This document shows positions 29,166 to 44,492 of a stretch of 64,000 nucleotides of DNA, one piece after another; the stretch's first letter is position 1; every line of letters starts with the position of its first letter. The position numbers and the translations under genes were made by a program. The notes beneath the pieces were generated by a model, which was given only the letters and a program-made list of their open reading frames with translations, ran no database searches and was not told the DNA's origin. The DNA comes from Thiobacillus sp. (GTDB lineage: Bacteria > Pseudomonadota > Gammaproteobacteria > Burkholderiales > Thiobacillaceae): contig JAUYCF010000042.1 in NCBI GenBank assembly GCA_030692355.1, positions 1-64,000 on the forward strand. The letters are read 5' to 3'.

Positions 29166-29672
29166 ATGTCGCGCATGAAAATCCTTCCTGTCCTGCTGCT
29201 GATCCTGCCCCTGACTGTCCACGCCGAATGGGGCCAGTTTGATTTCGAGTTTGAGAACGAGAAGCCCTGGGTGGAACTGTCCGCGCAGTTGCCGCCGCCG
29301 CCCAAGCCTGAAAACCTTGTTGGATTTGACGTGTCGCCGGCCACGCAGAACAAGTATTTCGTCGACACTGCATCGATCCGCGTCGGCGAGGACAAGGTGG
29401 TGCGCTACAGCGTGGTCATCGAAGCCGCCGGCGGGGCGAAGAACGTCTCCTTCGAGGGCATGCGCTGCGCCACCGGCGAGCGCCGCCTGTATGCCTACGG
29501 TCAGCCCGACGGCAGCTGGTCGAAGGCGCGCAACACCGGATGGGAAGGCATCAAGTTCCGCTCGCTGTTGTCGTACCACAAGGCCCTGTACGAGGACCAT
29601 TTCTGCCCCGACGGCATCAATGTCCGGAATGCCGGCGAGGCCGTGCGCAGCCTGCGGCGGAGGGCGCGCTGA
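29166..29672 (+). CDS. CNP1-like family secreted protein
   Basis: 168 residues with a signal peptide ([15 protein letters not shown]) and the CNP1-like pattern [45 protein letters not shown] and [25 protein letters not shown]. Two Cys in the mature part may bond in the periplasm. Function unknown. The family sits next to proB in many betaproteobacteria, as here (TGATG overlap). ATG 29175 is an alternative start. Confidence 0.88.
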   Translation: MSRMKILPVLLLILPLTVHAEWGQFDFEFENEKPWVELSAQLPPPPKPENLVGFDVSPATQNKYFVDTASIRVGEDKVVRYSVVIEAAGGAKNVSFEGMRCATGERRLYAYGQPDGSWSKARNTGWEGIKFRSLLSYHKALYEDHFCPDGINVRNAGEAVRSLRRRAR

Positions 29673-30793
29673 TGCGTTCCGTGGTGAGCCACGCCCGGCG
29701 CATCGTCGTCAAGGTCGGCTCCAGCCTGGTCACCGCCGAGGGGCGCGGGCTCGACCACGCCGCACTGTCGCGCTGGGCCGGGCAGATCGCGGCGCTGACC
29801 GCACAGGGCAGGGAGGTGGTGCTGGTGTCTTCCGGCGCGATTGCCGAGGGCATCGCCCGGCTGGGCTGGAAAAAGCGCCCGAAAGCGGTCAATGAACTGC
29901 AGGCCGCCGCCGCCGTCGGCCAGATGGGGCTGGTGCAGGCGTATGAATCGATCTTCCGCGCCCATAATCTTCATGCCGCGCAAGTGCTGCTCACCCACGA
30001 GGATCTGGCCGACCGCACCCGCTACCTGAACGCGCGCACCACCCTGCGCACGCTGCTGGAACTGCGCGTGGTGCCGATCATCAACGAGAACGACACGGTC
30101 GCCACCGACGAGATCCGTCTCGGCGACAACGACACGCTGGGCGCACTGGTGACCAACCTGATCGAGGCCGACTGCCTGATCATCCTCACCGACCAGCCCG
30201 GCCTGTATACCGCCGATCCGCGCAAGGATCCCGACGCCACGCTGGTGATGGACGCCCATGCCGGCGATCCCGATCTCGAGCGCATGGCGGGCGGGGCGGG
30301 CAGCAGCATCGGTACCGGCGGCATGCTGACCAAGATCCTGGCGGCCAAGCGCGCGGCCAGGAGCGGCGCCCACACCGTAATATGCAGCGGGCACGAGGAA
30401 AACGTGCTGCTGCGGTTGGCCGCAGGCGAGGCCATCGGCAGCCAGTTGGTGGCGCGCCAGGCGCCACTTGCCGCACGCCGGCAATGGCTGGCCGACCACC
30501 TGCAGCTGCGCGGCGGCGTGGTGCTCGACGATGGTGCGGTGCGCGCCCTGCGCGAAGACGGCAAGAGCCTGCTGCCGGTCGGCGTCAAGGGCGTCACCGG
30601 CGAATTCGAGCGCGGCGAAGTGGTCGCGGTGGTCGATGCCGACGGCTGCGAAATCGCCCGCGGCCTCATCAATTACAGCGCAAGCGAGGCGCGCCGCATC
30701 GCCGGCAGGCCGAGCAGCGCGATCGAGGCGGCACTCGGCTACATGGACGAGCCGGAGCTGATTCACCGCGACAACCTGGTGCTGCTGGCGTGA
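29672..30793 (+). CDS. proB: glutamate 5-kinase
   Basis: First enzyme of proline synthesis, phosphorylating glutamate with ATP. 373 residues. Amino-acid kinase domain: [33 protein letters not shown], and [11 protein letters not shown]-terminal PUA domain follows ([21 protein letters not shown]), as in full-length ProB. Start ATG at 29672 overlaps the stop of the CNP1-like gene. obg, usually upstream of proB, is not present. Confidence 0.97.
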   Translation: MRSVVSHARRIVVKVGSSLVTAEGRGLDHAALSRWAGQIAALTAQGREVVLVSSGAIAEGIARLGWKKRPKAVNELQAAAAVGQMGLVQAYESIFRAHNLHAAQVLLTHEDLADRTRYLNARTTLRTLLELRVVPIINENDTVATDEIRLGDNDTLGALVTNLIEADCLIILTDQPGLYTADPRKDPDATLVMDAHAGDPDLERMAGGAGSSIGTGGMLTKILAAKRAARSGAHTVICSGHEENVLLRLAAGEAIGSQLVARQAPLAARRQWLADHLQLRGGVVLDDGAVRALREDGKSLLPVGVKGVTGEFERGEVVAVVDADGCEIARGLINYSASEARRIAGRPSSAIEAALGYMDEPELIHRDNLVLLA

Positions 30794-30876
30794 CCACGCT
30801 GGACCCGCTGCGCCACGGCGAGCCCGCCGGCCGCGCGAGCCCAATCTTCCACCGCTGCCCGCGCGCCGCCCGGTGA
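30790..30876 (+). pseudogene. 28-codon remnant of a histidine phosphatase (CobC-like)
   Basis: From GTG 30790 (GTGA overlap with the proB stop) runs a 28-codon frame whose beginning, [14 protein letters not shown], strongly resembles the N-terminus of alpha-ribazole phosphatases, including the RHG catalytic motif. The rest is missing and the frame stops at 30876, overlapping the start of the BtuF-like gene. A cobalamin-linked phosphatase beside a cobalamin-binding protein would make sense, so this looks like a deletion remnant. Its shortness makes chance similarity possible. Confidence 0.4.
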
Positions 30877-31733
30877 TCCGCCGCATCCTTCTGTGGCTGG
30901 GCCTGCTGCTGATATTGCCGGCGCAGGCGGCCGCCATCCGCGTGGTCGACGACGCCGGGCAGACCCTCGAACTCACCCAGCCGCCGCAGCGTATCGTTTC
31001 ACTGACACCGCATCTCACCGAATTGCTGTTTGCCGTCGGCGCCGGGACGCAGTTGGTGGGGGCGGACAGCGCCAGCGATTACCCGCACGCGGCGCGTGCG
31101 CTGCCGCGCGTGGGCGACTACAGCCGCGTCAACTTCGAGCGCATCCTGGCGCTGAAACCGGACCTGATCGTCGTCTGGGCCGGCGGCAACCGCGCAGCGG
31201 ACATCCACGGCCTGAAAAAACTGGGCCTGCCCGTGCTGCACACGCAGGCCGCCCGGCTCGACGATGTGGCACGTCTGCTGCGCCTGATCGGGCAGGCGAG
31301 CGGACATGCCGGGGAAGGGGAAGCGGCGGCGCGGGCGTATTCCGCGCGGCTGGTCGCGCTGCAGGTGCGGGCGACGCAAAAACCGCCGATCGGCGTGTTT
31401 TATCAGGTATGGGATCGACCGCTGATGACGGTGGGCGACAGCCACTGGATCAGCGACGCGCTGGCGCTGTGCGGCGCGCGCAATGTGTTTGCCGACCTGC
31501 GCGCCGCCTCGCCGGTGGTGTCGCGCGAGGCGGTGCTGCGGCGCGCGCCGGAACTGGTCGTGAGCGGCAGCGACGCGCCCGACGCGCGCCACCTGTGGCA
31601 GCGTTTTGCCAGCCTGCCGGCGGTGAAAAACAATGCGTTTGTGCGGGTCGATGCGGACTTGCTGCATCGGCCCACGCCGCGTCTGCTCGATGGCGTGGCC
31701 GAACTGTGCGCGGCGGTGGCGCCTTACCGCTGA
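30873..31733 (+). CDS. btuF: periplasmic cobalamin-binding protein BtuF-like
   Basis: 286 residues with a signal peptide ([16 protein letters not shown]) and a helical-backbone metal-receptor fold: [41 protein letters not shown] and [20 protein letters not shown]. Matches BtuF-type vitamin B12 or cobinamide receptors; siderophore binding is a lesser option. GTG start. No permease genes follow; fur lies convergent with a 10-base overlap of the 3' ends. Confidence 0.85.
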   Translation: MIRRILLWLGLLLILPAQAAAIRVVDDAGQTLELTQPPQRIVSLTPHLTELLFAVGAGTQLVGADSASDYPHAARALPRVGDYSRVNFERILALKPDLIVVWAGGNRAADIHGLKKLGLPVLHTQAARLDDVARLLRLIGQASGHAGEGEAAARAYSARLVALQVRATQKPPIGVFYQVWDRPLMTVGDSHWISDALALCGARNVFADLRAASPVVSREAVLRRAPELVVSGSDAPDARHLWQRFASLPAVKNNAFVRVDADLLHRPTPRLLDGVAELCAAVAPYR

Positions 31734-32179
31734 CGCGAGCCGCCCGGCTTGCGGTTGGGACAGTTTTCCTTGATGCAGTCGGCGTAGATCTGCAGCGAGT
31801 GGTCGCGGATGGCGAAGCCCCGTTCCCTGGCGATGCGGGTCTGGCGTTTTTCGATTTCGCCGTCGTAGAACTCTTCGACCTTGCCGCACTGCAGGCAGAC
31901 CAGATGGTCGTGGTGATCGCCCTGGTTCAGTTCGAACACTGCCTTGTCGCTGTCGAAGTGGTGACGAATCAAAAGCCCGGCCTGCTCGAACTGGGTGAGC
32001 ACGCGGTAGACCGTGGCCAAGCCGATATCCTGGCCTTCGTCGGACAGCAGCCGATACACTTCCTCGGCGGACAGGTGGCGCTTGTCGCTCTGCTCGAACA
32101 AATCGAGGATCCTCAGACGCGGCAGGGTGGCTTTGAGACCGATGTTCTTGAGATCGGACGGATGGCTCAATGGGGTCAC
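31724..32179 (-). CDS. fur: ferric uptake regulator Fur
   Basis: 151-residue iron-responsive repressor. Winged-helix DNA-binding part [16 protein letters not shown] and [19 protein letters not shown]; metal-binding [16 protein letters not shown] with CxxC and a second Cys pair in CIKENCPN. Starts at GTG 32179, the usual Fur N-terminus following. Divergent from bamE with about 70 bases between, the standard arrangement in betaproteobacteria. Confidence 0.97.
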   Translation of the reverse strand: MTPLSHPSDLKNIGLKATLPRLRILDLFEQSDKRHLSAEEVYRLLSDEGQDIGLATVYRVLTQFEQAGLLIRHHFDSDKAVFELNQGDHHDHLVCLQCGKVEEFYDGEIEKRQTRIARERGFAIRDHSLQIYADCIKENCPNRKPGGSRQR

Positions 32180-32206
32180 CAGAACGGGAACGCGAATACG
32201 TTATGA

Positions 32207-33415
<1,209 letters not shown>

Positions 33416-33436
33416 TCGCACCCACAGGAAACGAAC

Positions 33437-33691
33437 ATGAACGCCGTCAAGGTCTACAGTACCGGCACCTGTCCCATCTGCGTCAAGGCCAAGGCCTTTC
33501 TCGACAAGCGCGGCATCGGCTACGACGAGGTCCGCATCGATCTCGACCGCGAGGCGATGAAGGAATTCGCCGTCGTCACCCACGGCGCACGCACGGTGCC
33601 GCAGATCGTCGTCGAAGGCACCTGCATCGGCGGTTTCACCGAACTGACCGAGCTCGACATGGACGGCGCGCTGGATCACCTGCAGCCCTGA
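33437..33691 (+). CDS. grxC: glutaredoxin 3
   Basis: 84-residue thiol-disulfide oxidoreductase using glutathione. Active site CPIC (Tyr of the common CPYC replaced by Ile), cis-Pro in TVPQIVV, and GGFTELTELD for glutathione binding. Short gap after dapB (21 bases). Confidence 0.94.
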   Translation: MNAVKVYSTGTCPICVKAKAFLDKRGIGYDEVRIDLDREAMKEFAVVTHGARTVPQIVVEGTCIGGFTELTELDMDGALDHLQP

Positions 33692-33730
33692 TCCGGGCGG
33701 GGAGAACGCCCGCTCAGGCGTCGCCGGGCA

Positions 33731-33759
33731 TTGAAGCCGGGCGCCAGTTCGGCTACAAT
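33731..33759 (+). promoter_or_regulatory. sigma70 promoter of carAB
   Basis: TTGAAG (33731-33736), 17 bases, TACAAT (33754-33759). Predicted start near 33766, only a few bases before the leader hairpin. Confidence 0.7.
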
Positions 33760-33772
33760 CGCGGCATTCAAG

Positions 33773-33809
33773 TTCAGGCGGGTTCGCGCAAGCGGCCCGC
33801 CTGAATTTT
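33773..33809 (+). terminator. leader hairpin with U-run before carA
   Basis: TTCAGGCGGG (33773-33782) and CCCGCCTGAA (33796-33805) form a perfect 10-bp stem with a 13-base loop, followed by TTTT. It lies between the carAB promoter and the TTG start of carA, so it may act as an attenuator or a 5' stabilising stem. It could also end transcripts from grxC. Confidence 0.65.
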
Positions 33810-33847
33810 GTCACCTGCGCCATGCCTACTGTTTTGCGGAGTCTTCC

Positions 33848-34987
33848 TTGTCACGTGCCCAGCCCGCCATCCTTGTTTTAGCTGACGGTTCGGTTTTTCG
33901 CGGCCTGTCCATCGGCGCCGACGGCGTCACCACCGGTGAGGTGGTGTTCAATACATCAATGACCGGTTACCAGGAAATCCTCACCGATCCTTCGTATTCC
34001 CGTCAGATCGTGACGCTGACCTATCCCCACATCGGCAACACCGGAATCAACGTCGAAGACGTCGAGTCCGACCGGATTCATGCCGCCGGCCTGGTAGTGC
34101 GCGACGTGCCGCGCCGGTACTCCAACTTCCGCGCCGGATCTTCGCTGCCCGACTATCTCAAGCGCCAGAACATCGTGGCGATCGCCGATATCGACACGCG
34201 GCGGCTGACGCGCGTCCTGCGAGAAAAGGGCGCGCAAAGCGGCTGCATCATGGCGGGCACGCTGGACGAGACGAAGGCGCTCGAAGCCGCGCGCGCGTTT
34301 CCGGGTCTGGCCGGCATGGACCTGGCCAAAGTGGTGAGCGTGCCGGCGTCCTACGAGTGGAGCGAGACCGAGTGGAAGCTCGGGCGTGGCTATGGCCAGC
34401 AAACCGAGCCGCGCTTCCATGTGGTGGCCTTCGACTACGGCGTCAAGCGCAACATCCTGCGCATGCTGGCCGAGCGCGGCTGTCGGCTGACCGTGCTGCC
34501 GGCCACCGCCACCGCGGCCGAGGCGATGGCGCTGAAGCCGGACGGCATTTTCCTCTCCAACGGCCCCGGCGATCCGGAGCCGTGCGAGTACGCGATCCGG
34601 GCGATCGGCGAACTGGTGGCGGCGAAGATCCCGACCTTCGGCATCTGCCTTGGCCACCAGCTGCTGGCGCTCGCCTCGGGCGCCAGAACCGTCAAGATGA
34701 AGTTCGGCCACCACGGCGCCAACCACCCGGTCAAGGACCTCGATAGCGGTCGGGTGGCGATCACCAGTCAGAATCACGGTTTTGCGGTGGATCCGGCGAC
34801 CCTGCCCGCCAATCTGCGCAGCACCCACGTCTCGCTGTTCGACGGCTCGCTGCAGGGCATCGCGCGCACCGATGCCCCCGCATTCAGCTTCCAGGGTCAC
34901 CCGGAAGCCAGTCCCGGCCCGCACGACGTGAGCTATTTGTTCGACCGATTTATCAAGCTGATGGCCGATCACGCCGGAGCACACTGA
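33848..34987 (+). CDS. carA: carbamoyl-phosphate synthase small subunit
   Basis: 379-residue glutaminase subunit that supplies ammonia to CarB for arginine and pyrimidine synthesis. Catalytic triad Cys in [13 protein letters not shown] and His/Glu in [13 protein letters not shown]. The start is TTG 33848: GGAG at 33838 lies six bases before it, and length then matches E. coli (382). Two bases separate it from carB. Confidence 0.96.
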   Translation: MSRAQPAILVLADGSVFRGLSIGADGVTTGEVVFNTSMTGYQEILTDPSYSRQIVTLTYPHIGNTGINVEDVESDRIHAAGLVVRDVPRRYSNFRAGSSLPDYLKRQNIVAIADIDTRRLTRVLREKGAQSGCIMAGTLDETKALEAARAFPGLAGMDLAKVVSVPASYEWSETEWKLGRGYGQQTEPRFHVVAFDYGVKRNILRMLAERGCRLTVLPATATAAEAMALKPDGIFLSNGPGDPEPCEYAIRAIGELVAAKIPTFGICLGHQLLALASGARTVKMKFGHHGANHPVKDLDSGRVAITSQNHGFAVDPATLPANLRSTHVSLFDGSLQGIARTDAPAFSFQGHPEASPGPHDVSYLFDRFIKLMADHAGAH

Positions 34988-34989
34988 TC

Positions 34990-38196
<3,207 letters not shown>

Positions 38197-38213
38197 TCAG
38201 AAAAGGCAAGCTT

Positions 38214-38690
38214 GTGAACAAATTCCCCATCACTGTCGTGGGCGCAGAAAAGATGCGTACCGAGTTGCAGCATCTGAAAAGCGTGGAGCGTCCCGCCGTG
38301 ATCCAGGCGATTGCCGAGGCACGCGCGCAGGGCGACCTGTCGGAAAACGCCGAATACGATGCCGCCAAGGAAAAACAGGGCTTCATCGAAGGCCGCATCG
38401 CCGATCTTGAGGGCAAGCTTTCCAATGCCCAGATCATTGATCCCAAGACGCTGGACGCGGATGGCCGCATTGTTTTTGGCGCGACGGTTGAACTGGAAGA
38501 CGCCGGGTCGGGCGATGCCGTCACCTATCAGATCGTCGGCGACGACGAGGCCGACATCAAACAGGGCATGATTTCCGTGTCGTCTCCGATCGCACGCGCG
38601 CTGATCGGCAAATATGCCGGCGACAGCGCCGCGGTGCAGGCGCCGGGCGGCGTGCGCCACTACGAAGTGCTGGACGTCCAATACAAGTAA
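38214..38690 (+). CDS. greA: transcription elongation factor GreA
   Basis: 158 residues: N-terminal coiled coil reaching into the RNA polymerase channel, with the acidic tip [18 protein letters not shown], and a C-terminal FKBP-like domain ([14 protein letters not shown]). GTG start after AAAGG. TAATG overlap with the next gene. Confidence 0.97.
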   Translation: MNKFPITVVGAEKMRTELQHLKSVERPAVIQAIAEARAQGDLSENAEYDAAKEKQGFIEGRIADLEGKLSNAQIIDPKTLDADGRIVFGATVELEDAGSGDAVTYQIVGDDEADIKQGMISVSSPIARALIGKYAGDSAAVQAPGGVRHYEVLDVQYK

Positions 38691-39148
38691 TGCGGCGTTT
38701 CTGGGACGGCCTCGCCGGGACGATGCTGGTGCTGTGGATCGGCGGCATCTGGGCGATTGGCTATGTCGCCGCGCCGGTGCTGTTTGCCAATATGGGCGAC
38801 AAGCAACTGGCCGGGATGCTGGCCGGCAAGCTGTTCGAGGTGATGGCGTGGATCGGCATCGCGGCGGCGGTCTATCTGCTGGTTTATCGCGTCGCGCGCG
38901 ACGGTGGCGGCGCGCTGAAAACGCTGTTTTTCTGGGTGGTGGCGGTGATGCTGGCGCTGATCCTGACCGGCCTGTTCGGCATCCAGCCCATCATGCAGAG
39001 CCTGAAGGACCAGGCCATGCCGCATGCCGTGATGCAAAGCGTGTTTGCCGACCGCTTTGCGCGCTGGCACGGCATATCCAGCATTCTCTATCTGCTCCAG
39101 AGCGCGTTGGGCTTGCTGCTGGTGTGGCGTTCGGGGCTGGCGCGATAA
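38690..39148 (+). CDS. DUF4149 membrane protein
   Basis: 152 residues, four membrane helices, conserved LWIGGIWAIGYVAAPVLFANM and AGKLFEVMAWIGIAA, and a periplasmic RFARWHGISSILYLLQS. Function unknown; steady neighbour of greA and yhbY in betaproteobacteria. Confidence 0.88.
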   Translation: MRRFWDGLAGTMLVLWIGGIWAIGYVAAPVLFANMGDKQLAGMLAGKLFEVMAWIGIAAAVYLLVYRVARDGGGALKTLFFWVVAVMLALILTGLFGIQPIMQSLKDQAMPHAVMQSVFADRFARWHGISSILYLLQSALGLLLVWRSGLAR

Positions 39149-39165
39149 GCCCCGCCAGGCGGCAA

Positions 39166-39462
39166 TCAGCCCGGCAGGGCGATGACGGCTTTGGCGGCGG
39201 CGCGATAAATCACCAGTACCTTGCCGATTTGCTGCACCGACGCCGCGCCGGTGGCGGTGCATATTTCCTCCAGCCAGGCACGGCGCGTGTCGGGCTCGTT
39301 GCTGGCAGCCTTGATCTTGATCAGCTCGTGTGCGCCCAGCGCCTGGTCGATCTCCTTCAAGACGGCAGCCGTCAAACCCTGGTTGCCGATCATGACCACC
39401 GGCTGGCGCGCGTGGGCCAGCCCCTTCAGGAATTGCCGTTGTGCAGGCGTGAGTGATTTCAT
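39166..39462 (-). CDS. yhbY: CRS1-YhbY domain RNA-binding protein
   Basis: 98 residues. YhbY binds precursor 50S ribosomal subunits. Typical LTPAQRQFLKGLAHARQPVVMIGNQGLT and the HELIKIKA loop. Divergent from rlmE, which methylates 23S rRNA, so both serve ribosome assembly. Confidence 0.93.
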   Translation of the reverse strand: MKSLTPAQRQFLKGLAHARQPVVMIGNQGLTAAVLKEIDQALGAHELIKIKAASNEPDTRRAWLEEICTATGAASVQQIGKVLVIYRAAAKAVIALPG

Positions 39463-39506
39463 GCTTTTTCCTTAAATTCGAGCGCGGATTGTAGCCGATA
39501 GACGAC

Positions 39507-40190
39507 ATGGCGCAGAAACCGAAGCGAACCAAATCGGGCAGTGCCTGGATGCATGAGCACGTGACCGATCCCTACGTCAAAAAGGCGCAGCAGGACAATT
39601 ATCGCTCGCGCGCCGCGTATAAATTGCTGGAAATCGACAAGCGCGACCACCTGTTGCGCCCCGGCATGACGGTAGTGGATCTGGGCGCGGCGCCCGGCAG
39701 CTGGTGCCAGGTGGCGGTGCAGAAAATGAAACAGCAGGGCAGGGTGCTGGCAATCGACCTGCTGCCGATGGCGCCCATTCCCGGCGTCGACAGCCTGGAA
39801 GGTGACTTCACCGAGCCGGCGGCCCTGGCCTGGCTGGAAGAAAAGTTGCAGTCCGGGCGGGTTGACCTTGTTTTAAGCGATATGGCGCCCAACATCAGTG
39901 GGGTGATGCTGTCCGATCAGGCACGACAGTATGAGCTGTGCGAGCTGGCGCTTGATTTTTCCGTGAACTGGTTGAAACCTGACGGCACTTTTCTCGTCAA
40001 AGTGTTTCAAGGCGTCGGCTTTGAGGATTTTCGGGCGCAGATGCGGCAGGCATTCGAACAGGTGCTGATCCGCAAGCCCGAGGCTTCGCGCGATCGCAGT
40101 GCCGAGGTTTATCTGCTGGGGCGCCGACCCGTTGCGGCAAGGGGTGCGGCGGATGAAACTGCCGTGACAAGCCAGCAAAAGTCGGACTAG
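39507..40190 (+). CDS. rlmE: 23S rRNA (U2552-2'-O)-methyltransferase
   Basis: 227 residues (RlmE/FtsJ). SAM site VVDLGAAPGSWCQVA; catalytic K-D-K-E residues in SRAAYKL, VLSDMAPN, FLVKVFQG and RDRSAEVYL. Lies before ftsH, as in most proteobacteria. Confidence 0.97.
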   Translation: MAQKPKRTKSGSAWMHEHVTDPYVKKAQQDNYRSRAAYKLLEIDKRDHLLRPGMTVVDLGAAPGSWCQVAVQKMKQQGRVLAIDLLPMAPIPGVDSLEGDFTEPAALAWLEEKLQSGRVDLVLSDMAPNISGVMLSDQARQYELCELALDFSVNWLKPDGTFLVKVFQGVGFEDFRAQMRQAFEQVLIRKPEASRDRSAEVYLLGRRPVAARGAADETAVTSQQKSD

Positions 40191-40201
40191 AATGAATCCG
40201 G

Positions 40202-40249
40202 ACGTGCTGCGTTGAGTTTAAACGTGCTGCGTCGAATTAAATGTGCTGC
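40202..40249. repeat. imperfect 20-bp tandem repeat upstream of ftsH
   Basis: Two 20-base units starting ACGTGCTGCG at 40202 and 40222 agree at 17 of 20 positions, and a third partial TGTGCTGC begins at 40242. The block ends just before the ftsH ribosome site. Confidence 0.6.
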
Positions 40250-40263
40250 ACCAAGGAGTAAGT

Positions 40264-42156
<1,893 letters not shown>

Positions 42157-42185
42157 ACAGGGACTCGGGTTCACGCACTACAATG

Positions 42186-42209
42186 GAGGGGCTTAGGCTC
42201 CTCTTTTTT
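42186..42209 (+). terminator. terminator directly abutting folP start codon
   Basis: GAGGGG-CTTAGG-CTCCTC followed by TTTTTT; a 6-bp stem (one G-U pair). The A of the ATG at 42210 is the very next base. It would end ftsH mRNA and leaves no ribosome site for folP. A TACAAT box (42179-42184) just upstream might serve folP. Confidence 0.75.
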
Positions 42210-43049
42210 ATGTCCTGTCTCCACGCCGGTTCGCACCGCTTCTCCCTGGCAAGGCCCCTCGTCATGGGCATCGTCAACGTCACGCCGGATTCATTTTCGG
42301 ATGGGGGCCGTCTGGACGATTCCCGGGCGGCGATCCGGCATGCGCTGACATTGCTGGAAGAAGGCGCCGATATCCTCGATGTCGGCGGGGAATCCACTCG
42401 CCCCGGCGCGGCGGCCGTGGCCGTCGGCGAGGAAATTCGCCGCGTGCTGCCGGTAATCGAGGCGCTTGCCGGTCGCGGCTGCGCGGTGTCGGTCGACACG
42501 ATGAAGCCCGAGGTGATGCGGGCAGCACTCGGTGCCGGCGCGGCCATGGTGAACGATGTGATGGCCCTGCGCGCCCCCGGTGCGCTGGAAGCCGTAGCGG
42601 CGTCCGCGGCGGCGGTGTGCCTGATGCACATGCAGGGCGAGCCGCGGCGCATGCAGCAGGCGCCCTGTTATACCGATGTGGTGGAAGAGGTGAAAGGGTT
42701 CCTGCAGGATCGCGTTGCGGCCTGCGAGGCGGCAGGAATCGGCCGCGAGCGGCTGGTGATCGACCCGGGCTTCGGCTTCGGCAAGACGCTGGAACACAAT
42801 CTGGCCTTGCTCAGGCATTTGAAGCGACTGGCTGAACTGGGCGTGCCGGTGCTTGCCGGCCTGTCGCGCAAGTCCATGCTGGGCACGCTGACCGGACGCG
42901 ATGTCGGGGCGCGCGAATTCGCCGGGGTGGCGGCGCATCTGGCTGCCGTGGCGCGCGGCGCGCGGCTGGTCCGGGTACACAATGTAGCGGCCATGCGCGA
43001 TGCACTGGCCATCTGGAATGCAGTGGAGGAGCAACAGGATGGGACGTAA
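42210..43049 (+). CDS. folP: dihydropteroate synthase
   Basis: Joins 4-aminobenzoate to pterin pyrophosphate in folate synthesis; the sulfonamide target. 279 residues from ATG 42210, giving an N-terminus equal in length to E. coli FolP. Motifs [49 protein letters not shown], and [14 protein letters not shown] 42183 would lie within the terminator stem and is rejected. Overlaps glmM by 11 bases. Confidence 0.94.
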   Translation: MSCLHAGSHRFSLARPLVMGIVNVTPDSFSDGGRLDDSRAAIRHALTLLEEGADILDVGGESTRPGAAAVAVGEEIRRVLPVIEALAGRGCAVSVDTMKPEVMRAALGAGAAMVNDVMALRAPGALEAVAASAAAVCLMHMQGEPRRMQQAPCYTDVVEEVKGFLQDRVAACEAAGIGRERLVIDPGFGFGKTLEHNLALLRHLKRLAELGVPVLAGLSRKSMLGTLTGRDVGAREFAGVAAHLAAVARGARLVRVHNVAAMRDALAIWNAVEEQQDGT

Positions 43050-44403
43050 GTATTTCGGTACCGACGGCGTGCGCGGCAGGGTGGGCGAGTCCCCCATTAC
43101 CCCCGAATTTGTCATGCATCTGGGCTACGCCGCCGGGCAGGTGCTGGTGGCCGATCGCGGCAGCCTGCCCCCGAACCAGCACCCGACCGTGTTGATCGGC
43201 AAGGATACCCGCATCTCCGGCTACATGCTGGAGGCCGCGCTGGAAGCGGGCTTCACTGCCGCCGGGGTGAACGTGCTGATGACCGGTCCGATGCCGACGC
43301 CAGCAGTGGCGTATCTGACGCGCGCCCTGCGCCTGCAGGCCGGGGTGGTAATCTCGGCCTCGCACAATCCGTTCGAGGACAACGGCATCAAGTTTTTCTC
43401 GGCCGACGGACAAAAATTGCCCGACAGCGTGGAGGAAGCCATTGAGGCGCGGCTGGATCATCCGATCGTGACGGTCGAGGCGCGTCAGTTGGGGCGTGCT
43501 CGTCGCATCGAGGATGCCGCGGCGCGCTACATCGAGTTTTGCAAGAGCACTTTCCCCAATCACCTCGACCTGCGCGGCATGCGGATCGTGGTCGACTGCG
43601 CGCACGGCGCGACCTACCACATCGCCCCGCATGTCCTGCACGAGCTGGGGGCCGAGGTGATCGCCATCGGCAACGAGCCGAATGGCTTCAATATCAACGA
43701 TGAATGCGGCGCGACACATACCCAGGCGTTGTCGGACGCGGTGCGCGCCCATCGTGCGGATCTGGGTATCGCACTCGACGGCGACGGCGACCGCCTGATG
43801 ATGGCCGACGCCGAGGGGCGGATTTACGACGGCGACCAGCTGGTTTACGTCATTGCACGCCATCGCATCCAGAGCGGCTACATGAAGGGCGGCGTGGTCG
43901 GCACCCTGATGACCAATCTCGGCATGGAGCACGCATTGGGACGGATCAATATCCCGTTCGAGCGCGCCAAGGTGGGCGACCGTTATGTTCTCGAGCGGCT
44001 CCATGCCAACGGCTGGATGCTCGGGGGCGAGTCCTCCGGGCATATCCTGTGCCTCGACAAGCACACGACCGGTGACGGGATCGTGTCAGCCCTGCAGGTG
44101 CTGCGCGCCTTGCGTGAGTCCGGAGAGGCCCTGGAAACGATGACCGCCGATCTGGCCATTTATCCCCAGGTCATGATCAATGTCCGGGTGGCAAAAGGCT
44201 TCAAGCTGGGGGCGGTGCCGGCGGTCAGCGCTTCGGTTGCCGAAGCCGAGGCGGCCTTGAACGGCAACGGGCGGGTTCTCCTTCGCGCGTCCGGTACCGA
44301 GCCGCTGATCCGCGTGATGGTGGAGGGACGCGATGCGGATCAGGTTCGACACACGGCTGAAACAATAGCCGCTGTTGTAAGGACTGCGGCCGCGGCCGGG
44401 TGA
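43039..44403 (+). CDS. glmM: phosphoglucosamine mutase
   Basis: 454 residues; converts glucosamine-6-phosphate to the 1-phosphate for cell-wall UDP-GlcNAc. FGTDGVRG start, phosphoserine loop [17 protein letters not shown], metal loop DGDGDRLMM, and phosphate site [15 protein letters not shown] 43039 follows GAGGAG. Confidence 0.97.
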   Translation: MGRKYFGTDGVRGRVGESPITPEFVMHLGYAAGQVLVADRGSLPPNQHPTVLIGKDTRISGYMLEAALEAGFTAAGVNVLMTGPMPTPAVAYLTRALRLQAGVVISASHNPFEDNGIKFFSADGQKLPDSVEEAIEARLDHPIVTVEARQLGRARRIEDAAARYIEFCKSTFPNHLDLRGMRIVVDCAHGATYHIAPHVLHELGAEVIAIGNEPNGFNINDECGATHTQALSDAVRAHRADLGIALDGDGDRLMMADAEGRIYDGDQLVYVIARHRIQSGYMKGGVVGTLMTNLGMEHALGRINIPFERAKVGDRYVLERLHANGWMLGGESSGHILCLDKHTTGDGIVSALQVLRALRESGEALETMTADLAIYPQVMINVRVAKGFKLGAVPAVSASVAEAEAALNGNGRVLLRASGTEPLIRVMVEGRDADQVRHTAETIAAVVRTAAAAG

Positions 44404-44412
44404 TTTCCCGCC

Positions 44413-44446
44413 CTGAAATATATCTGTAATATTCGCCCGTTAGTAT
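44413..44446 (+). promoter_or_regulatory. PhoB box and -10 of pstSCAB
   Basis: CTGAAAT-ATAT-CTGTAAT (44413-44430) has the 7-4-7 Pho-box layout with 11 of 14 half-site bases as in CTGTCAT. Exactly 10 bases later TAGTAT (44441-44446) forms the -10. This is the standard PhoB promoter geometry. Confidence 0.75.
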
Positions 44447-44492
44447 GGCGACGTCGCCCATGCGGCAACGTCAACTGCTACCGGAGATTTGC

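Noticed and set aside
29000-29395. N-terminal extension of the CDF exporter to 434 residues
   Set aside because: The extension overlaps the start of the divergent CNP1-like gene and shows no membrane or family features.
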